Below, one piece after another: positions 63,831-64,000 of a stretch of DNA of 64,000 bases. The notes beneath the pieces were generated by a model. It searched no databases and was not told the DNA's origin. It worked only from the letters and a program-made list of their open reading frames with translations. Numbering within the stretch: position 1 is the stretch's first letter; every line of letters starts with the position of its first letter. The position numbers and the translations under genes are program-made. Source of the stretch: Pseudomonadota bacterium (GTDB lineage Bacteria > Pseudomonadota > Gammaproteobacteria > Steroidobacterales > JBCBZW01); contig JBCBZW010000013.1 in NCBI GenBank assembly GCA_039815145.1, positions 1 through 64,000 of the forward strand. The letters are read 5' to 3'.

Positions 63831-63890
63831 TTTGGCGAAATTTCTCAACCTTTGGTATTTTCTACTAATACTTTCGCGGTTTTCGCCAAA
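63831..63890. promoter_or_regulatory. Paired TTTGGCGAAA sites between psp and pspF (putative PspF enhancer)
   Basis: TTTGGCGAAA (63831-63840) and its exact complement TTTCGCCAAA (63881-63890) face each other 40 bases apart. The right copy ends at the A of the pspF start codon. Their distance upstream of the sigma-54 promoter (about 75 to 135 bases) suits enhancer sites for PspF, and the overlap with pspF suits its known autorepression. A weaker GTATT/AATAC repeat lies between them (63855-63871). Confidence 0.55.
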
Positions 63891-64000
63891 TGAGTTCATC
63901 CGCCCCAAATATCCTGGGCGAGTCGCCCTCCTTCCTCTCGATGCTGGAGCACGTGTCCCACGCGGCGCCGCTCGATAAGCCGTTGTTAATCATCGGAGAA
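63890..64000 (+). CDS. pspF: Phage shock operon activator PspF, 5' end only
   Basis: The 37 codons visible encode MSSSAPNILGESPSFLSMLEHVSHAAPLDKPLLIIGE, the start of a sigma-54 activator AAA+ domain (homologues have LGEAxxFLEVLEQVSxLAPLDKPVLIIGERGTGKE). The Walker A motif lies beyond the window edge. The divergent position to pspA and the sigma-54 promoter there fit PspF. The rest is missing because the window ends. Confidence 0.9.
   Translation, partial: MSSSAPNILGESPSFLSMLEHVSHAAPLDKPLLIIGE

Overview
The window is high-GC (roughly two thirds G+C by eye), densely coded, free-living Gram-negative DNA. The gene types fit Gammaproteobacteria: a MepK/LdtD pair, gshA of the gammaproteobacterial type, a PspF-PspABC system with a sigma-54 promoter, lipoproteins, a TonB-dependent receptor and groES-groEL. 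A CIRCE operator in front of groES and the wealth of secreted peptidases and calcium-repeat proteins suggest a marine or Xanthomonadales/Chromatiales-like lineage. That placement is inference. No rRNA, tRNA, CRISPR array, complete insertion sequence or prophage was seen.

Layout. 1-13964: envelope and secreted hydrolases (NTF2-like protein, mepK/ldtD, an M36 fungalysin, a LysE-type exporter beside a small inverted-repeat element, a choice-of-anchor I protein, an S9 homologue that has lost its serine, an orphan histidine kinase, a CocE-type hydrolase). 14127-24948: a Crp-like regulator followed by two divergent operons around a TetR regulator, which together look like a locus for poly/oligo-3-hydroxybutyrate use: lipoprotein depolymerase, alpha/beta hydrolases, paired MaoC hydratases, acyl-CoA ligase, TonB receptor, MFS transporter and 3-hydroxybutyrate dehydrogenase. 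25307-31441: assorted genes, including a triplicated tail-collar-like secreted protein, a histidine-rich protein with an ArsR/SmtB regulator, a pilin-like protein and an AlkX-type DNA glycosylase. 31544-44508: large secreted proteins of poorly known function around a lower-GC regulatory island (sigma factor, winged helix, sigma factor). 44705-48116: a double-parvulin lipoprotein, a MA-type peptidase with a repeat tail and a glycine-rich-domain (GRDP)-like membrane protein. 48241-50336: groEL and groES with terminator, CIRCE and promoter. 50488-58134: a B12-binding protein with the CarH/LitR light-sensor motif but no MerR domain, a DUF819 permease, endonuclease V, an Arm-type DNA-binding domain fused to DUF2914, a Nudix hydrolase, a CMD-family protein and an intact S9 peptidase. 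58585-61418: a 39-codon basic ORF ending in a strong terminator, gshA and a secreted unknown. 61603-64000: an expanded phage-shock operon and, divergently, the first 37 codons of pspF, cut by the window edge.

The strongest leads are the light-sensor-like B12 protein, the hydroxybutyrate locus, the expanded psp operon with its paired TTTGGCGAAA sites, the S9 pseudoenzyme, the Arm-DUF2914 fusion and the sigma/winged-helix island. Gene starts were moved from the longest reading frame wherever a ribosome binding site, signal peptide or stop/start overlap favoured a downstream codon; each case is stated in the entry.
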